From assembly GCF_033546935.1 (NCBI RefSeq), contig NZ_CP137854.1:2914001-2978000 (forward strand): 64,000 bases of DNA. The letters are read 5' to 3'. Position 1 is the first letter of the stretch; every line of letters begins with the position of its first letter. Source of the DNA: Xylophilus sp. GOD-11R. Lineage in GTDB: Bacteria > Pseudomonadota > Gammaproteobacteria > Burkholderiales > Burkholderiaceae_C. Below are positions 16,356 through 24,526 of this stretch, piece after piece. The notes under the pieces were generated by a model. That model was not told the DNA's origin, did no database searches, and worked only from the letters and a program-made list of their open reading frames with translations. The position numbers and the translations under genes were made by a program.

Positions 16356-16687
16356 GGAAATGGTTCCTTGGGTAGTCGTTTGCAGGTGTTGCCGGCAGGG
16401 GTCGTTCACCCTGCCGGCGGAAAGCTCGTCGAACCCGGTGATCGACCCGCACGGGCCTGCCGGATCCATCCTATAAATAGGCTGTAAATATATTAACCGT
16501 ATCTTTTAATAACGTAAAACGGTCGGCGTTCTCTTCCTGCGCGATCGATGGCCGCCGAGCGGGAAAGCATCACTTTCCCGCTGTGGTGGTCCCGGCCGCG
16601 GCAGCACAATCGGGCCTTGTCGGAATAGACTAGACATATATTTAGCCGGCGCCCTGCCCCACTCTCGCGAAGCCCACGCCGAACCCC
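16356..16687. promoter_or_regulatory. Divergent regulatory region with two AT-rich GntR-type half-palindromes
   Basis: This 332-bp gap separates the DapA-like gene from the second GntR regulator. Two AT-rich elements, GTAAATATATTAAC at 16484-16497 and AGACATATATTTAG at 16632-16645, each match 11 of 14 bases of the perfect palindrome upstream of the TRAP operon at 20409-20422. They lie 128 bp upstream of the lyase start and 43 bp upstream of the regulator start. They stand out sharply in GC-rich DNA. A hairpin at 16558-16582 is listed separately. No gene is seen here. Confidence 0.55.
16558..16582. repeat. Perfect 10-bp inverted repeat in the intergenic region
   Basis: AGCGGGAAAG at 16558-16567 and CTTTCCCGCT at 16573-16582 form a perfect hairpin with a CATCA loop. 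It lies between divergent genes, so it is not an ordinary gene-end terminator. No U-run follows on either strand. It could be an operator, an RNA hairpin in a leader, or chance. Confidence 0.5.
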
Positions 16688-17362
16688 ATGCCCGCCGCCG
16701 CCAAGCCCTCCCGCAGCAAGCCGCCCGCCAAGCGCCGGGCCGCCGACATCGCCTACGACAAGATCGAATCGCTGATCGCCCGGCTCGAGATCGCGCCCGG
16801 CACGCCGGTCGTCGAAGCCGAGATCGCGGAGATGACCGGCCTCGGCCGCACGCCGGTGCGAGAGGCGCTGATGCGCATGGTGTCCATCGGCCTGGTCGCC
16901 CAGCAGCCGCGTCGCGGGCTGGTGGTGTCGGGCATCGACGTGTCCGACCACCTCGACGTGGTGGAAACCCGCCGCGTGCTCGAACGGCTGATCGCCGCCA
17001 GCTCCGCCCGCCGCGCCACGCCCGACCAGCGCAAGGCGCTGGTGGCGGCGGCTCAGAAGATGGTGAAGGCCAGCGAGAAAGGCAACCTCGACGCCTACAT
17101 GCACGCCGACCAGGAGCTCGACCACATCAACCACCTGGCCTGCGGCAACGCCTCGGCCGTGGGCGCCGTGCTGCCGCTGGTCGTGCAATGCCGCCGCTTC
17201 TGGTATGCCTACCAGCACGAAGGCGACATCGGCGAGGGTGCGCGTGCGCACCTGGCCATGGCCGAGGCCATCGCGTCGAGCGAGGAGACGGCCGCCGTCG
17301 AAGGTGCCGACCAGCTGATGAACTACCTGTCGCAATTCGCCCACCGCATCATCAATTCCTGA
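16688..17362 (+). CDS. GntR-family (FCD subfamily) transcriptional regulator
   Basis: A 224-residue regulator. It has a Lys/Arg/Pro-rich N-terminus, then a winged helix (about residues 22-85: AYDKIESLIARLEIAPGTPVVEAE, EMTGLGRTPVREALMRM) and a helical FCD domain (DVVETRRVLERLIAASSARR, ADQELDHINHLACG). It lies between the divergent lyase gene and the convergent TRAP operon, and both have matching AT-rich palindromes upstream, so it probably controls the pair. The shortened FCD domain is normal for the VanR-like branch. The ligand is unknown. Confidence 0.88.
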   Translation: MPAAAKPSRSKPPAKRRAADIAYDKIESLIARLEIAPGTPVVEAEIAEMTGLGRTPVREALMRMVSIGLVAQQPRRGLVVSGIDVSDHLDVVETRRVLERLIAASSARRATPDQRKALVAAAQKMVKASEKGNLDAYMHADQELDHINHLACGNASAVGAVLPLVVQCRRFWYAYQHEGDIGEGARAHLAMAEAIASSEETAAVEGADQLMNYLSQFAHRIINS

Positions 17363-17367
17363 TTGGC

Positions 17368-17398
17368 GGGCACGCCGGGCGACGTGCCCGGCGTGCCC
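17368..17398. terminator. Strong GC hairpin between convergent gntR and dctP
   Basis: A perfect 13-bp stem (GGGCACGCCGGGC / GCCCGGCGTGCCC) with a GACGT loop fills the 48-bp gap between the stops of two convergent genes. There is no obvious U-run on either strand. Its position and strength suggest a bidirectional terminator or 3'-end stabiliser. Confidence 0.6.
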
Positions 17399-17410
17399 CG
17401 GCTCACATGC

Positions 17411-18403
17411 TCAGAGGGTCGCGCCCACGGCACGCAGCTCGGCGATCTGCGGCGCCTTCGGCAGCCAGATCTTGTCGAAAGCCTCGATGGCCGGCTTGAT
17501 GTCGAAGGCGGACAGGTCGCGCGTGACGATCGCCTCTTTCTTGAACTTCTCCAGCAGGCCGGCTTCGGTGGTGACGATGTCGTTGATCTGGAAGTCCAGC
17601 GCCTGGGCGGTGAGCTGGCGAATCAGGTCGCGGTCCTTGGTGTCGAGCGTTTGCCAGACACGGCCGGAGAACAGCGGCGCGAAGGGCATGAACAAGGCGT
17701 TCATCGGCATCATCACTTTCGAGACCTTGTCGAAACGCTGGTTCCACGAGAACTCCACGTCGGCTTCGAGGCCGTCGACCTGGCCGTTGGTCATGGCGTC
17801 GAACACGGCCGGCGTGGGGATGGGCGTGGGTGCGGCGCCGAAGTACTGGTAGAAGTCGCGGTAGACCGGCGTGGCGTTGATGCGCAGCTTCAGGCCCTTG
17901 AGGTCGGTCGGCGTCTTGATGTCCTTGGCGGAGAAGACCACCCGCATGCCGGTAATGCCCCAGCCCAGGCCGATGCAGCCGGTCTCGCGCGGCAGCACGT
18001 CGAGCAGTTTCAACGCGGCCGGGGTCTTGACCAGCTTGGCCACGGCCGGCGTGGAGCGCACCAGATAAGGTGCGTTGATCGAGGCCACGCTCGACACCCG
18101 CGAGCCGAGTTCGGCCGCCTGGATCCATCCCATGTCGAGGGCGCCGGACTGCAGCTGCTGCATCATCACCGACTCGTTGCCGAGCTGGCCCGAGGCGAAG
18201 ACGGTGACCGTCAGCCGGCCATCCGTGGCCTTGGACAGCGACTCGCCGAACTGGGTCGCCGCACGGTTCCACGAATGGCCGGCGGGCGTGATGATGCCCA
18301 GGCGAAGCTCCTTGGCGGCGGCGGCGCGCGACGGGGTCACAAAAGCCAGGGGCGCGGCCACGGCGGCGCTGGTCTGCAGGAAGTTGCGGCGGTTCAGGGT
18401 CAT
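17411..18403 (-). CDS. dctP: TRAP transporter solute-binding protein (DctP family)
   Basis: A 330-residue periplasmic receptor of a TRAP transporter. The signal peptide carries a twin-arginine start (NRRNFLQ) and a hydrophobic stretch ending SRAAAA near residue 29, so Tat export is possible. The DctP fold is recognised from FGESLSKATDGRLTVTVF, DLKGLKLRI (with the conserved carboxylate-binding Arg) and GLEADVEFSWNQRF. It follows dctM by 47 bp in the dctQ-dctM-dctP operon. The substrate is presumably an organic acid processed by the nearby DapA-like lyase; this is inferred. Confidence 0.9.
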   Translation of the reverse strand: MTLNRRNFLQTSAAVAAPLAFVTPSRAAAAKELRLGIITPAGHSWNRAATQFGESLSKATDGRLTVTVFASGQLGNESVMMQQLQSGALDMGWIQAAELGSRVSSVASINAPYLVRSTPAVAKLVKTPAALKLLDVLPRETGCIGLGWGITGMRVVFSAKDIKTPTDLKGLKLRINATPVYRDFYQYFGAAPTPIPTPAVFDAMTNGQVDGLEADVEFSWNQRFDKVSKVMMPMNALFMPFAPLFSGRVWQTLDTKDRDLIRQLTAQALDFQINDIVTTEAGLLEKFKKEAIVTRDLSAFDIKPAIEAFDKIWLPKAPQIAELRAVGATL

Positions 18404-18450
18404 GGAAAAGCTCCGTGAGAACGGTAGTGACGAGGACGAAAGGGAAAGGC

Positions 18451-19713
18451 TCAGAGCAGTCCCAGCGACAGGCTGGGGAACAGCGACAACATCACCAGCG
18501 CGACGCAGCTGATGATGAAGAAAGGCAGGGTGACGACGAACATGCGCCCGGGCTTGGCGCCGGTCACGGCGGCGGCCACGAAAAAGCTCAGGCCGACGGG
18601 CGGCGTCATCAGCCCCAGCACCAGATTGATCACGATCACCACTCCGAAATGGCGCGGGTCGATGCCATACACCTCCGTGGCGATCGGCAGCAGGATCGGC
18701 GCGGTCATAATCAGCCCGGGAATGCCATCGATCACGGTGCCGATCACCAGCAGGATCACGTTGACCAGCAGCAGGAAGGTGATCGGATCCTTGGCCACGG
18801 TCTGGATCCAGGCGGCCACCATCTGCGGCACCTTGCCGTAGATCAGCAGCCACGAGAACACCGACGCCGCCGCCACCAGGAACAGCACGATGGCCGAGTA
18901 GATGGCCGAGCGCAGCATGATCGCGCCGAGGTCCGAATACTTGAATTCGCGGGTGACATAACGCCCCACCAGCACCGCGCTCACCGCGCCCACCGCCGCG
19001 GCTTCGGTCGGGTTGGCCAGGCCGGTGAGGATGGAGCCCACGATCACCAGCGGGATCAGCAGCGTCGGGCTCGACACCAGCACCGTATGTGCGCGCTGGC
19101 GCAGCGTGCGTTTGGCGCTGCGCGGGTAGTTGTAGACGAGGCCCATGCAGGCGATCACCACGAAGAACAGCAGCGTCAGCAGAATGCCGGGCAGGAGGCC
19201 TGCGATGAGCATGTCGCCCACGGCCACCTGGGCCAGCACGCTGTAGACCACGAACATCACCGAGGGCGGAATGATCGGCCCGAGCATGCCGCCGTAAACC
19301 GTGAGGCCGGCGGCGAAGGTCTTGTCGTAACCCTGCTTTTCCATCTCCGGCACCATCACCTGCGACATGATCGCGACCTGCGCCGTGGCCGATCCAATGA
19401 TGGAAGACACCAGCATGTTGGCCAGGATGTTCACGTAGGCCAGGCCACCCTTGATCGAGCCGACGAAGGCCATCGACAGGTCCACCAGCCGGCGCGTGAT
19501 GCCGCCGCTGTTCATCACCTCGCCGATCAGGATGAACAGCGGGATGGCGATGAGGCCGTAACTGTCGACCCCGGCGAACATCTGCGTGGCATAGGACTGG
19601 AGCAGCACCGGCGAGCCGACGCTGTAGATGTAGACGATGCCCGACAGGCAAAGACACAGGCCGATGGGCACGCCCACCAGCATGATCGCGAGGAAAAAGA
19701 TCGAGGTCAGCAT
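18451..19713 (-). CDS. dctM: TRAP transporter large permease subunit (DctM family)
   Basis: A 420-residue inner-membrane protein with about 12 hydrophobic segments, of normal length for DctM. Family signatures include PLFILIGEVMNSGGITRRLVD, IIGSATAQVAIMSQVMVPEM and GGMLGPIIPPSVMFVVYSVL, followed by the typical end LVLGLMTPPVGLSFFVA. It forms the ion-coupled transport channel with DctQ, using the adjacent receptor. Its ATG at 19713 starts one base after the dctQ stop codon. Confidence 0.92.
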   Translation of the reverse strand: MLTSIFFLAIMLVGVPIGLCLCLSGIVYIYSVGSPVLLQSYATQMFAGVDSYGLIAIPLFILIGEVMNSGGITRRLVDLSMAFVGSIKGGLAYVNILANMLVSSIIGSATAQVAIMSQVMVPEMEKQGYDKTFAAGLTVYGGMLGPIIPPSVMFVVYSVLAQVAVGDMLIAGLLPGILLTLLFFVVIACMGLVYNYPRSAKRTLRQRAHTVLVSSPTLLIPLVIVGSILTGLANPTEAAAVGAVSAVLVGRYVTREFKYSDLGAIMLRSAIYSAIVLFLVAAASVFSWLLIYGKVPQMVAAWIQTVAKDPITFLLLVNVILLVIGTVIDGIPGLIMTAPILLPIATEVYGIDPRHFGVVIVINLVLGLMTPPVGLSFFVAAAVTGAKPGRMFVVTLPFFIISCVALVMLSLFPSLSLGLL

Positions 19714-19714
19714 C

Positions 19715-20353
19715 TCAGTTCACCGCTTCCGGGTTGGCGGCTGCGAAGGCCGGATGACTGCGCTGCGGTGCCAGGCGCATGTCTTCGAGGAGATTGGCCA
19801 GCGCGTGCAGGCTCATGCTCAGGGCGAAGATCGGCATGATGAGTTGCAGCACCCACATCGGCCATTCGAGCGTCTGCGTGTGCTCGGTGTAGAGAAAGTT
19901 GAAGGAGTCGGCCGCGTAGTCCTTGGCATTGAAGCCCGCGCGGGCGATGCCTACCGGGTCCATCCACAGCCAGCACATCGCCAGCAGTGCGACAGCGAAG
20001 ATCAGTACGCCGGCACTGGCTATCAGCTTGGCGACGTGCACGGCACGCGCGCCCAGCTTGTCGGTGAGCATGGTCACCGCGAAATCCAGCCGCAGCCGGG
20101 TCATGGCCGACGCGCCGACGAAGGTCAGCCACACGACCGTGTACACCGAGGCTTCGTCCACCCAGTAGAGCGGCATGCCGCTGTAGCGGGTGACGACGTT
20201 GAGCAGGATGAGCGCCGTCAGCAGCGACATCAGGAAGGTCAGCGCGCGCCGTTCGAAGCCGAGCAGCGCGTCGGATGCGTCGAGCACCAGGCGCACGGGC
20301 ACGGCGACTTTCGACAACGCGACGGGTGAAGTGGGACGGTCGGGAGATTCCAT
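19715..20353 (-). CDS. dctQ: TRAP transporter small permease subunit (DctQ family)
   Basis: A 212-residue inner-membrane protein with four predicted helices and the DctQ signature NVVTRYSGMPLYWVDEASVYTVVW. It has a longer-than-usual periplasmic segment (ARAGFNAKDYAADSFNF). It is the first gene of the TRAP operon; dctM follows with one base between stop and start. The 26-bp palindrome at 20403-20428 sits 50 bp upstream of its ATG, making it the probable regulatory entry point. Confidence 0.88.
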   Translation of the reverse strand: MESPDRPTSPVALSKVAVPVRLVLDASDALLGFERRALTFLMSLLTALILLNVVTRYSGMPLYWVDEASVYTVVWLTFVGASAMTRLRLDFAVTMLTDKLGARAVHVAKLIASAGVLIFAVALLAMCWLWMDPVGIARAGFNAKDYAADSFNFLYTEHTQTLEWPMWVLQLIMPIFALSMSLHALANLLEDMRLAPQRSHPAFAAANPEAVN

Positions 20354-20402
20354 GGAGAGCTTGCGGTTCTGGAAGAGTTAGCGTAACGAAGCTGCAACGA
20401 AA

Positions 20403-20428
20403 AATACGATAAATATATTTATGGTATT
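20403..20428. promoter_or_regulatory. 26-bp near-perfect AT-rich palindrome upstream of the TRAP operon
   Basis: The core at 20409-20422 is the perfect palindrome ATAAATATATTTAT. The flanks AATAC (20403-20407) and GTATT (20424-20428) are also mutual inverse complements, leaving only one mismatched pair (G at 20408 and 20423). Similar cores occur upstream of the neighbouring GntR and lyase genes. It is a probable operator of the GntR/FCD regulator at 16688. Confidence 0.65.
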
Positions 20429-20430
20429 CC

Positions 20431-20903
20431 CCACCGCTAGCAATTTGAATGCCTGCATCGGCATGAGACGCGCACCCCGCGCATGCCGCCTGGACGGCGG
20501 CTCGCGGCACCGCGGCCGGTCGCGTCCGAACGGCGAGCGGCTGCGCCGCCTGGCGGCCGGGGCACTGCCACGGTGCGCGGTGCACCATCGCCCGATCAGG
20601 CTTCAAACTGCGTCTTCTGGCCGCAGACGGATGGCGGAACGACCCGAGCAGACCGATGGGGCGACCCGTGCGGTGTCACATCTGCTGCCCGGCGTACCCA
20701 GAACTGGGTATTGCTGGCGCACGAACCCCTGCCGAGAATGCGGCACACCGATAGCTGAGTGGCTTCCCACTCCCGCCGATCCCTGGAGCCGGCGTGGCAT
20801 CGGCCGCCGCTCGCGGCATCGACAGGGTGCCGGCCGCCGTGGTCGCGCTCCTGGTTCTGCAAGCGTCTGGTCGATCCACCAGGCCCGTTCAGGAGATACG
20901 CAG
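20431..20903. other. Long leader / intergenic stretch before the PEP-CTERM gene
   Basis: About 470 bp without a supported gene; the open frame that spans it is only an upstream extension of the PEP-CTERM gene. One clear dyad is present: TACCCAG at 20695-20701 and CTGGGTA at 20704-20710. I could not match it to a known riboswitch, nor find a convincing sigma-54 promoter. It ends with a good AGGAGA ribosome site at 20891-20896. Confidence 0.5.
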
Positions 20904-21959
20904 ATGAGTACCCCTCCCCCCACGTTTGGGCGAATGGCCTTGTGCTCGCTGGCCGTCTTGGCCACCTGGGCCGCCGGCTCGGCGCAGGCGGCCTCCACGG
21001 CCGCCCACGCCCTGACCATCAGCGGCGTCGCCGGACACCCAGGCGGCGGCATCTTCGACTGCGCCACCTCGGGGCCATCGGCGCAGACATTGAAGTACTT
21101 CGGCAGCGCCAGCGTCGGCGTGCCCACCGAGGGCTACTCCTACTGCGGCCTCAAAGGGGGCGTACAGGACACCACCAGCAGCACCGGCCCCAGCGTGGCG
21201 CACCAGGACGTCACCAACGCCTTCAGCAACGGCACCCACACGCACACCTCAGACGCGGTGGCCGACTTCGGCGTGCTCAAGACCTCCAGCCGCGGCAGCT
21301 ATGGCGGCAACGCCATCGGCGGCAGCGCCTACCACGCGGGGGAAGCGGCGGCTTACTCGTTCGAAACCCTGCCCACGCCAACCAACGCGGTGTTTGTCTC
21401 CTTCGGCATCGCGGTACACGGCACGGCGACCGCCTCCACCAACAGCCAGGTCATCACCATCCTCGACTACCAGGTCAATTCCGGCCCCATCTATTCGATG
21501 TTCAGCGCCAACCTGCGTGGCGGCGGCAGCGCGTCGGTGCGCGCCATCGGCAGCGACCTGCCGGGCTTCGCCACCTCGCTCAGCAGCATTGCCGGGTCGG
21601 GCATGGCGTATTCCTTCCTGGAGCAGGTCAACGGTGCCCCGACCTTCGATCTGACCCTGGCCATGCTGACTTCGGCCTTCCCCACCCACTCGGGCGGCAC
21701 GGCCGACATCGACTTCTCCAACACCGCCCGCCTTGCCTCGCTCACCTTCTACGACGCGAGCCGCAACGCCATCGACTTCGGCACCATCGTCGGCGCCTCC
21801 GGGCGGTTGTACGACGCCGACGGCGTCCACCTGGCGGGCGTGCCGGCGGTGCCGGAGCCGGCCACCGGGGCCATGCTGCTGGGCGGGCTGGGCCTGGCGG
21901 GGCTGCTGGGTCGTCGCAGGAACAGTCGTCGGCGACCGTCGGATTCGAATCCCGGCTGA
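20904..21959 (+). CDS. PEP-CTERM sorting-domain secreted protein
   Basis: A 351-residue exported protein. An N-terminal signal peptide (residues 1 to about 29, ending GSAQAAS) is followed by a Gly/Ser/Thr-rich beta-type body. The end is a PEP-CTERM sorting signal: VPEPATGAML, a hydrophobic helix with GLGLAGLLG, and an Arg-rich tail. Such tails are processed by an exosortase and are typical of extracellular-matrix or biofilm proteins. Start 20904 is chosen because AGGAGA lies 8 bases upstream and a signal peptide follows; in-frame codons back to 20421 are not believed. No exosortase gene is in the window. The body matches no domain I recognise. Confidence 0.85.
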   Translation: MSTPPPTFGRMALCSLAVLATWAAGSAQAASTAAHALTISGVAGHPGGGIFDCATSGPSAQTLKYFGSASVGVPTEGYSYCGLKGGVQDTTSSTGPSVAHQDVTNAFSNGTHTHTSDAVADFGVLKTSSRGSYGGNAIGGSAYHAGEAAAYSFETLPTPTNAVFVSFGIAVHGTATASTNSQVITILDYQVNSGPIYSMFSANLRGGGSASVRAIGSDLPGFATSLSSIAGSGMAYSFLEQVNGAPTFDLTLAMLTSAFPTHSGGTADIDFSNTARLASLTFYDASRNAIDFGTIVGASGRLYDADGVHLAGVPAVPEPATGAMLLGGLGLAGLLGRRRNSRRRPSDSNPG

Positions 21960-22056
21960 GTCCGGCCGCCCGATGCGGGCGGCATACGCATCGGCCACGA
22001 CCGACGCGATGACCGGTCGACCCCGATGCGTCGCTGCGCCGCCCACCGTCTCGCCC

Positions 22057-22260
22057 CAGGTGTTCGCAGTTCCCGCAGACCGACAAACTCTGGCCGGTGA
22101 TGGTGTCGCCCATCGGCGAGCAGATGAAAAGAATCCGCTGCGCGATCGCCTCCGGCTTGACCATGGTGCGCAGCGACACCTTGCCGAGAATCTGCGCCCG
22201 CATCTCCTCGTGTGCGATGCCCCGGGCCTGCGCCCTGGACGCGATCAGCCGCTCCTGGTC
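22057..22260 (-). pseudogene. C-terminal fragment of a short-chain dehydrogenase/reductase
   Basis: About 68 codons read DQERLIASRAQARGIAHEE, then QILGKVSLRTMVKPEAIA and ILFICSPMGDTITGQSLSV, the classical last quarter of an SDR. The Rossmann N-terminus and the YxxxK active site are missing and the expected stop after CEHL is lost. It abuts the 3-hydroxyacyl-CoA dehydrogenase fragment. Remnant of a deletion or rearrangement. Confidence 0.7.
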
Positions 22261-22497
22261 TCGAACGGCCCGATGAAGGACCAGCGAAAGCCCAGCCCGA
22301 ACTTCATGACCTCGTCGAGATCGCCCCGTGCTGGCGTAGCCGGCTTCGTACAGGTTGAGCACCTCGTTGAGCACGGCGCCCTGGATGCGGTCGAGCAGGA
22401 AGCCTTCGATCACTTGCCGCACCAGCACCGGTTGCGGCCCCACCGTTTTGAAGATGGCCGTGGCGGCCGCCATGGAGGCCCCGGACGTCCACGGCGA
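22254..22497 (-). pseudogene. Frameshifted C-terminal fragment of a 3-hydroxyacyl-CoA dehydrogenase
   Basis: One frame reads SPWTSGASMAAATAIFKTVG, then VIEGFLLDRIQGAVLNEVLN and LYEAGYAST. After a one-base shift near 22322, another frame continues DLDEVMKFGLGFRWSFIGPF. Together these match the C-terminal domain of the 3-hydroxyacyl-CoA/L-carnitine dehydrogenase family. The N-terminal NAD-binding half is absent and the sequence breaks off at FETR, where the SDR fragment begins. Not expressed as an enzyme. Confidence 0.7.
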
Positions 22498-22557
22498 CGG
22501 GTGGCATGGAGCTGCAGCCCAGGGCGCCGACGCGTGGGTGAGAACCCGCCCTTCGAA

Positions 22558-23001
22558 CTAGGGATGCGTGAAGACCCGGGCGCGGCGACGCGATGGGTCG
22601 GCCGTGCTCCAGAGAATCAAGGCCAGCAGTGCCACTTGCAACGGCAGCCGTACGACGAGCAGCCAATAGGGAACAGCCGGGAAGTCCGCCGCGTGTTGGA
22701 GCATGAAGACGTTTGCCGGCGTGACGGCCAAGGTGAGCACGGCCAGCCCCCCACCCGCCCAACGTCGAGTCCAGCGCCACAGGATGCCCATGGCGCCCAA
22801 CAACTCCAGTCCGCCGGAGACCAGCACCACCTCACGGGGCCAGGGGATCCAGGCGGGCACGATGCGCATCTCTGCTTCTGTCGCCAGAAAATGCGCCAGT
22901 CCGCCCACGAGGAACCAGATGAATACAAAACTCAGGCCGGCTTTTTTGCGCCGGATGAGCGGGCGGGCGTCCATCATCAACTTTCCCATCGTTTGCGCCA
23001 C
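22558..23001 (-). CDS. DoxX-like small membrane protein
   Basis: A 147-residue protein with four hydrophobic helices (FVFIWFLVGGLAHFL; VVLVSGGLELLGAMGIL; GGGLAVLTLAVTPANVFML; LLVVRLPLQVALLALIL), the layout of the DoxX/YphA-like family. The motif ELLGAMGIL and the Pro-Ala-Asn-containing third helix are typical. The function of such proteins is poorly defined; links to redox balance or envelope have been proposed. It lies between gene fragments and a low-GC acyltransferase, so it may belong to the same accessory block. ATG 23001 is the longest start; 22983 or 22980 are possible. Confidence 0.7.
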   Translation of the reverse strand: MAQTMGKLMMDARPLIRRKKAGLSFVFIWFLVGGLAHFLATEAEMRIVPAWIPWPREVVLVSGGLELLGAMGILWRWTRRWAGGGLAVLTLAVTPANVFMLQHAADFPAVPYWLLVVRLPLQVALLALILWSTADPSRRRARVFTHP

Positions 23002-23326
23002 TGTATGTGGGCGCCAATTTGGCCGGTGGCCTGCGGGTCGCCCAAGCTAGTGGTCTGCCCGGACGACGGCGCGAATACGAATTCCGAGCCGTCAGGCGTG
23101 CAGGCCCGGACGGGGCGTTACTGGGGGCCGGGGCGAGCTTCACATCGGCTTTGCCCATGGGGGTCATAGACCACGTCACCGTGTATGAACAGGGATGTGC
23201 GGCGCGCCTATTTAGATCCTTGGACCGCACACAATCAGCTTTTAGGCCGTAGCCCCGAAATGACGGAGAAATGTGCAGCCGAGCACATACGGCAATGCTG
23301 CGATCGTTGCAGCTCCTTAAAGTGAA
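23002..23326. other. Intergenic stretch without recognised genes
   Basis: About 325 bp between the DoxX-like gene start and the acyltransferase stop. No conserved protein, RNA or strong palindrome is seen. The G+C content begins to fall toward 23300, marking the left edge of the low-GC patch. Confidence 0.4.
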
Positions 23327-24526
23327 TCAGTCTATTGGCGATCCGACTTTGGTCAGAGCAGCGCGTTGCGCATCGCGCCGCGGACGCGAAGACCGAAGGC
23401 GCTGGCCCATCTTTATTCCCGGACTTTCGATTAATCTGAACATTAACGAACGCAGTAAAACAATAACGGGCACAGCAGCAAAAAGACCGATTAAATGACC
23501 TAATGCGTCAGGATTGTTCCGACCGCCCAGGCTCCAAAAGAGCGCGAAGAGTACAAGGCCATGAATCAGGTAGATGCTGTAGCTAATCTGTCCCAATGCT
23601 CTCGCGCACTTATTAGTAAACATGCCAAACGGATCTACCCCACAGACCACCCACAAAAACACCGCGCAAATTGCGACGAAATACAAATCCCTCACTACCA
23701 AGGACAAAAGAACCAAAAAAACTGGAATTAAAAGAGTGCGCCTGTTCGTGCAAAAAATCTTAACTCGAGCGGACCGCACAAGATACGCGGCCGACGCCCC
23801 AAAAACAAATGACATCAATCCGAAAGTTTTGTGATGCCTCGACAATATAAACACACCTAAACAAACCGTTATACACACGAGCAACAAAGGCTGTTTTCTG
23901 CGCAGAAGCATCAAGGCAATCAGTGGCATGAGCAGGTAGAACATCCACTCGTACGGCAACGTCCACATCACCCCGGCGGTAATATAGTGGGTTTCCGCAA
24001 ATTCGTTGATAAGTGGTCGATAAGCTATTCCGTACAACAACCAGTGAGCTATGTGTTTGAACAGAGCAAAGAGTGATTCGTTGCGCACCCAATGTGTCGA
24101 GATGCCAGTGGCAACGAGCATGAGCAATATTACCGAGAGGTAAAGCGGCGTCAGCCGAAACAATCGGCCGACAAAAAAACCATTCCAGGACAAAGGCCGG
24201 CCAGTGGCTTTCGATTCGAGAATTTTACCGACGAAAAGAAAAGCCGTAATCATGAAGAATATGGCCACCGAACCAGTACCTACAAACTCCAGGAACCAAG
24301 ACTCCGAAGGACTCCACACCCGTCCACCACGAAATTGCAGCCAAAGCATTCCGTGGTAAACAGCAACCGATAAAGCCAGATATCCGCGCAATCCATCAAT
24401 CGTCGGATAAATTCCCGGCCTTTCCAGATCAACAATGCGAGTAAATCGCAAAATAAAATATATCGAAAGCCAAGCCAAACACAAGGACAGCCCAAGAACC
24501 AAAGAGTTTTCTAAACCTAGTGCCAT
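23327..24526 (-). CDS. Acyltransferase-3 family membrane protein (OafA/YrhL-like)
   Basis: A 399-residue integral membrane acyltransferase with about ten hydrophobic segments. The family marker is YPTIDGLRGYLALSVAVYH (the catalytic His of the acyltransferase-3 fold), followed by FFVGRLFRLTPLYL and ISYSIYLIHGLVLF. Such enzymes O-acylate surface polysaccharides or other envelope molecules. G+C is visibly much lower than in neighbours (AT-rich codons throughout), so recent acquisition is likely. ATG 24526 is preferred; a TTG at 24547 would add seven residues and neither has a clear Shine-Dalgarno. It sits beside an integrase remnant and a tRNA. Confidence 0.85.
   Translation of the reverse strand: MALGLENSLVLGLSLCLAWLSIYFILRFTRIVDLERPGIYPTIDGLRGYLALSVAVYHGMLWLQFRGGRVWSPSESWFLEFVGTGSVAIFFMITAFLFVGKILESKATGRPLSWNGFFVGRLFRLTPLYLSVILLMLVATGISTHWVRNESLFALFKHIAHWLLYGIAYRPLINEFAETHYITAGVMWTLPYEWMFYLLMPLIALMLLRRKQPLLLVCITVCLGVFILSRHHKTFGLMSFVFGASAAYLVRSARVKIFCTNRRTLLIPVFLVLLSLVVRDLYFVAICAVFLWVVCGVDPFGMFTNKCARALGQISYSIYLIHGLVLFALFWSLGGRNNPDALGHLIGLFAAVPVIVLLRSLMFRLIESPGIKMGQRLRSSRPRRDAQRAALTKVGSPID

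Noticed and set aside
20403..20428. Replication origin element or DnaA region
   Set aside because: A single AT-rich palindrome with no DnaA-box cluster and no replication genes; an operator explains it better.
20431..20903. Riboswitch before the PEP-CTERM gene
   Set aside because: I compared the leader by eye with c-di-GMP-I type conserved blocks and found no match; only one simple dyad is present.
21742..22473. Single 243-residue minus-strand gene
   Set aside because: It joins pieces of two unrelated families plus antisense to the PEP-CTERM gene; better read as two gene fragments.
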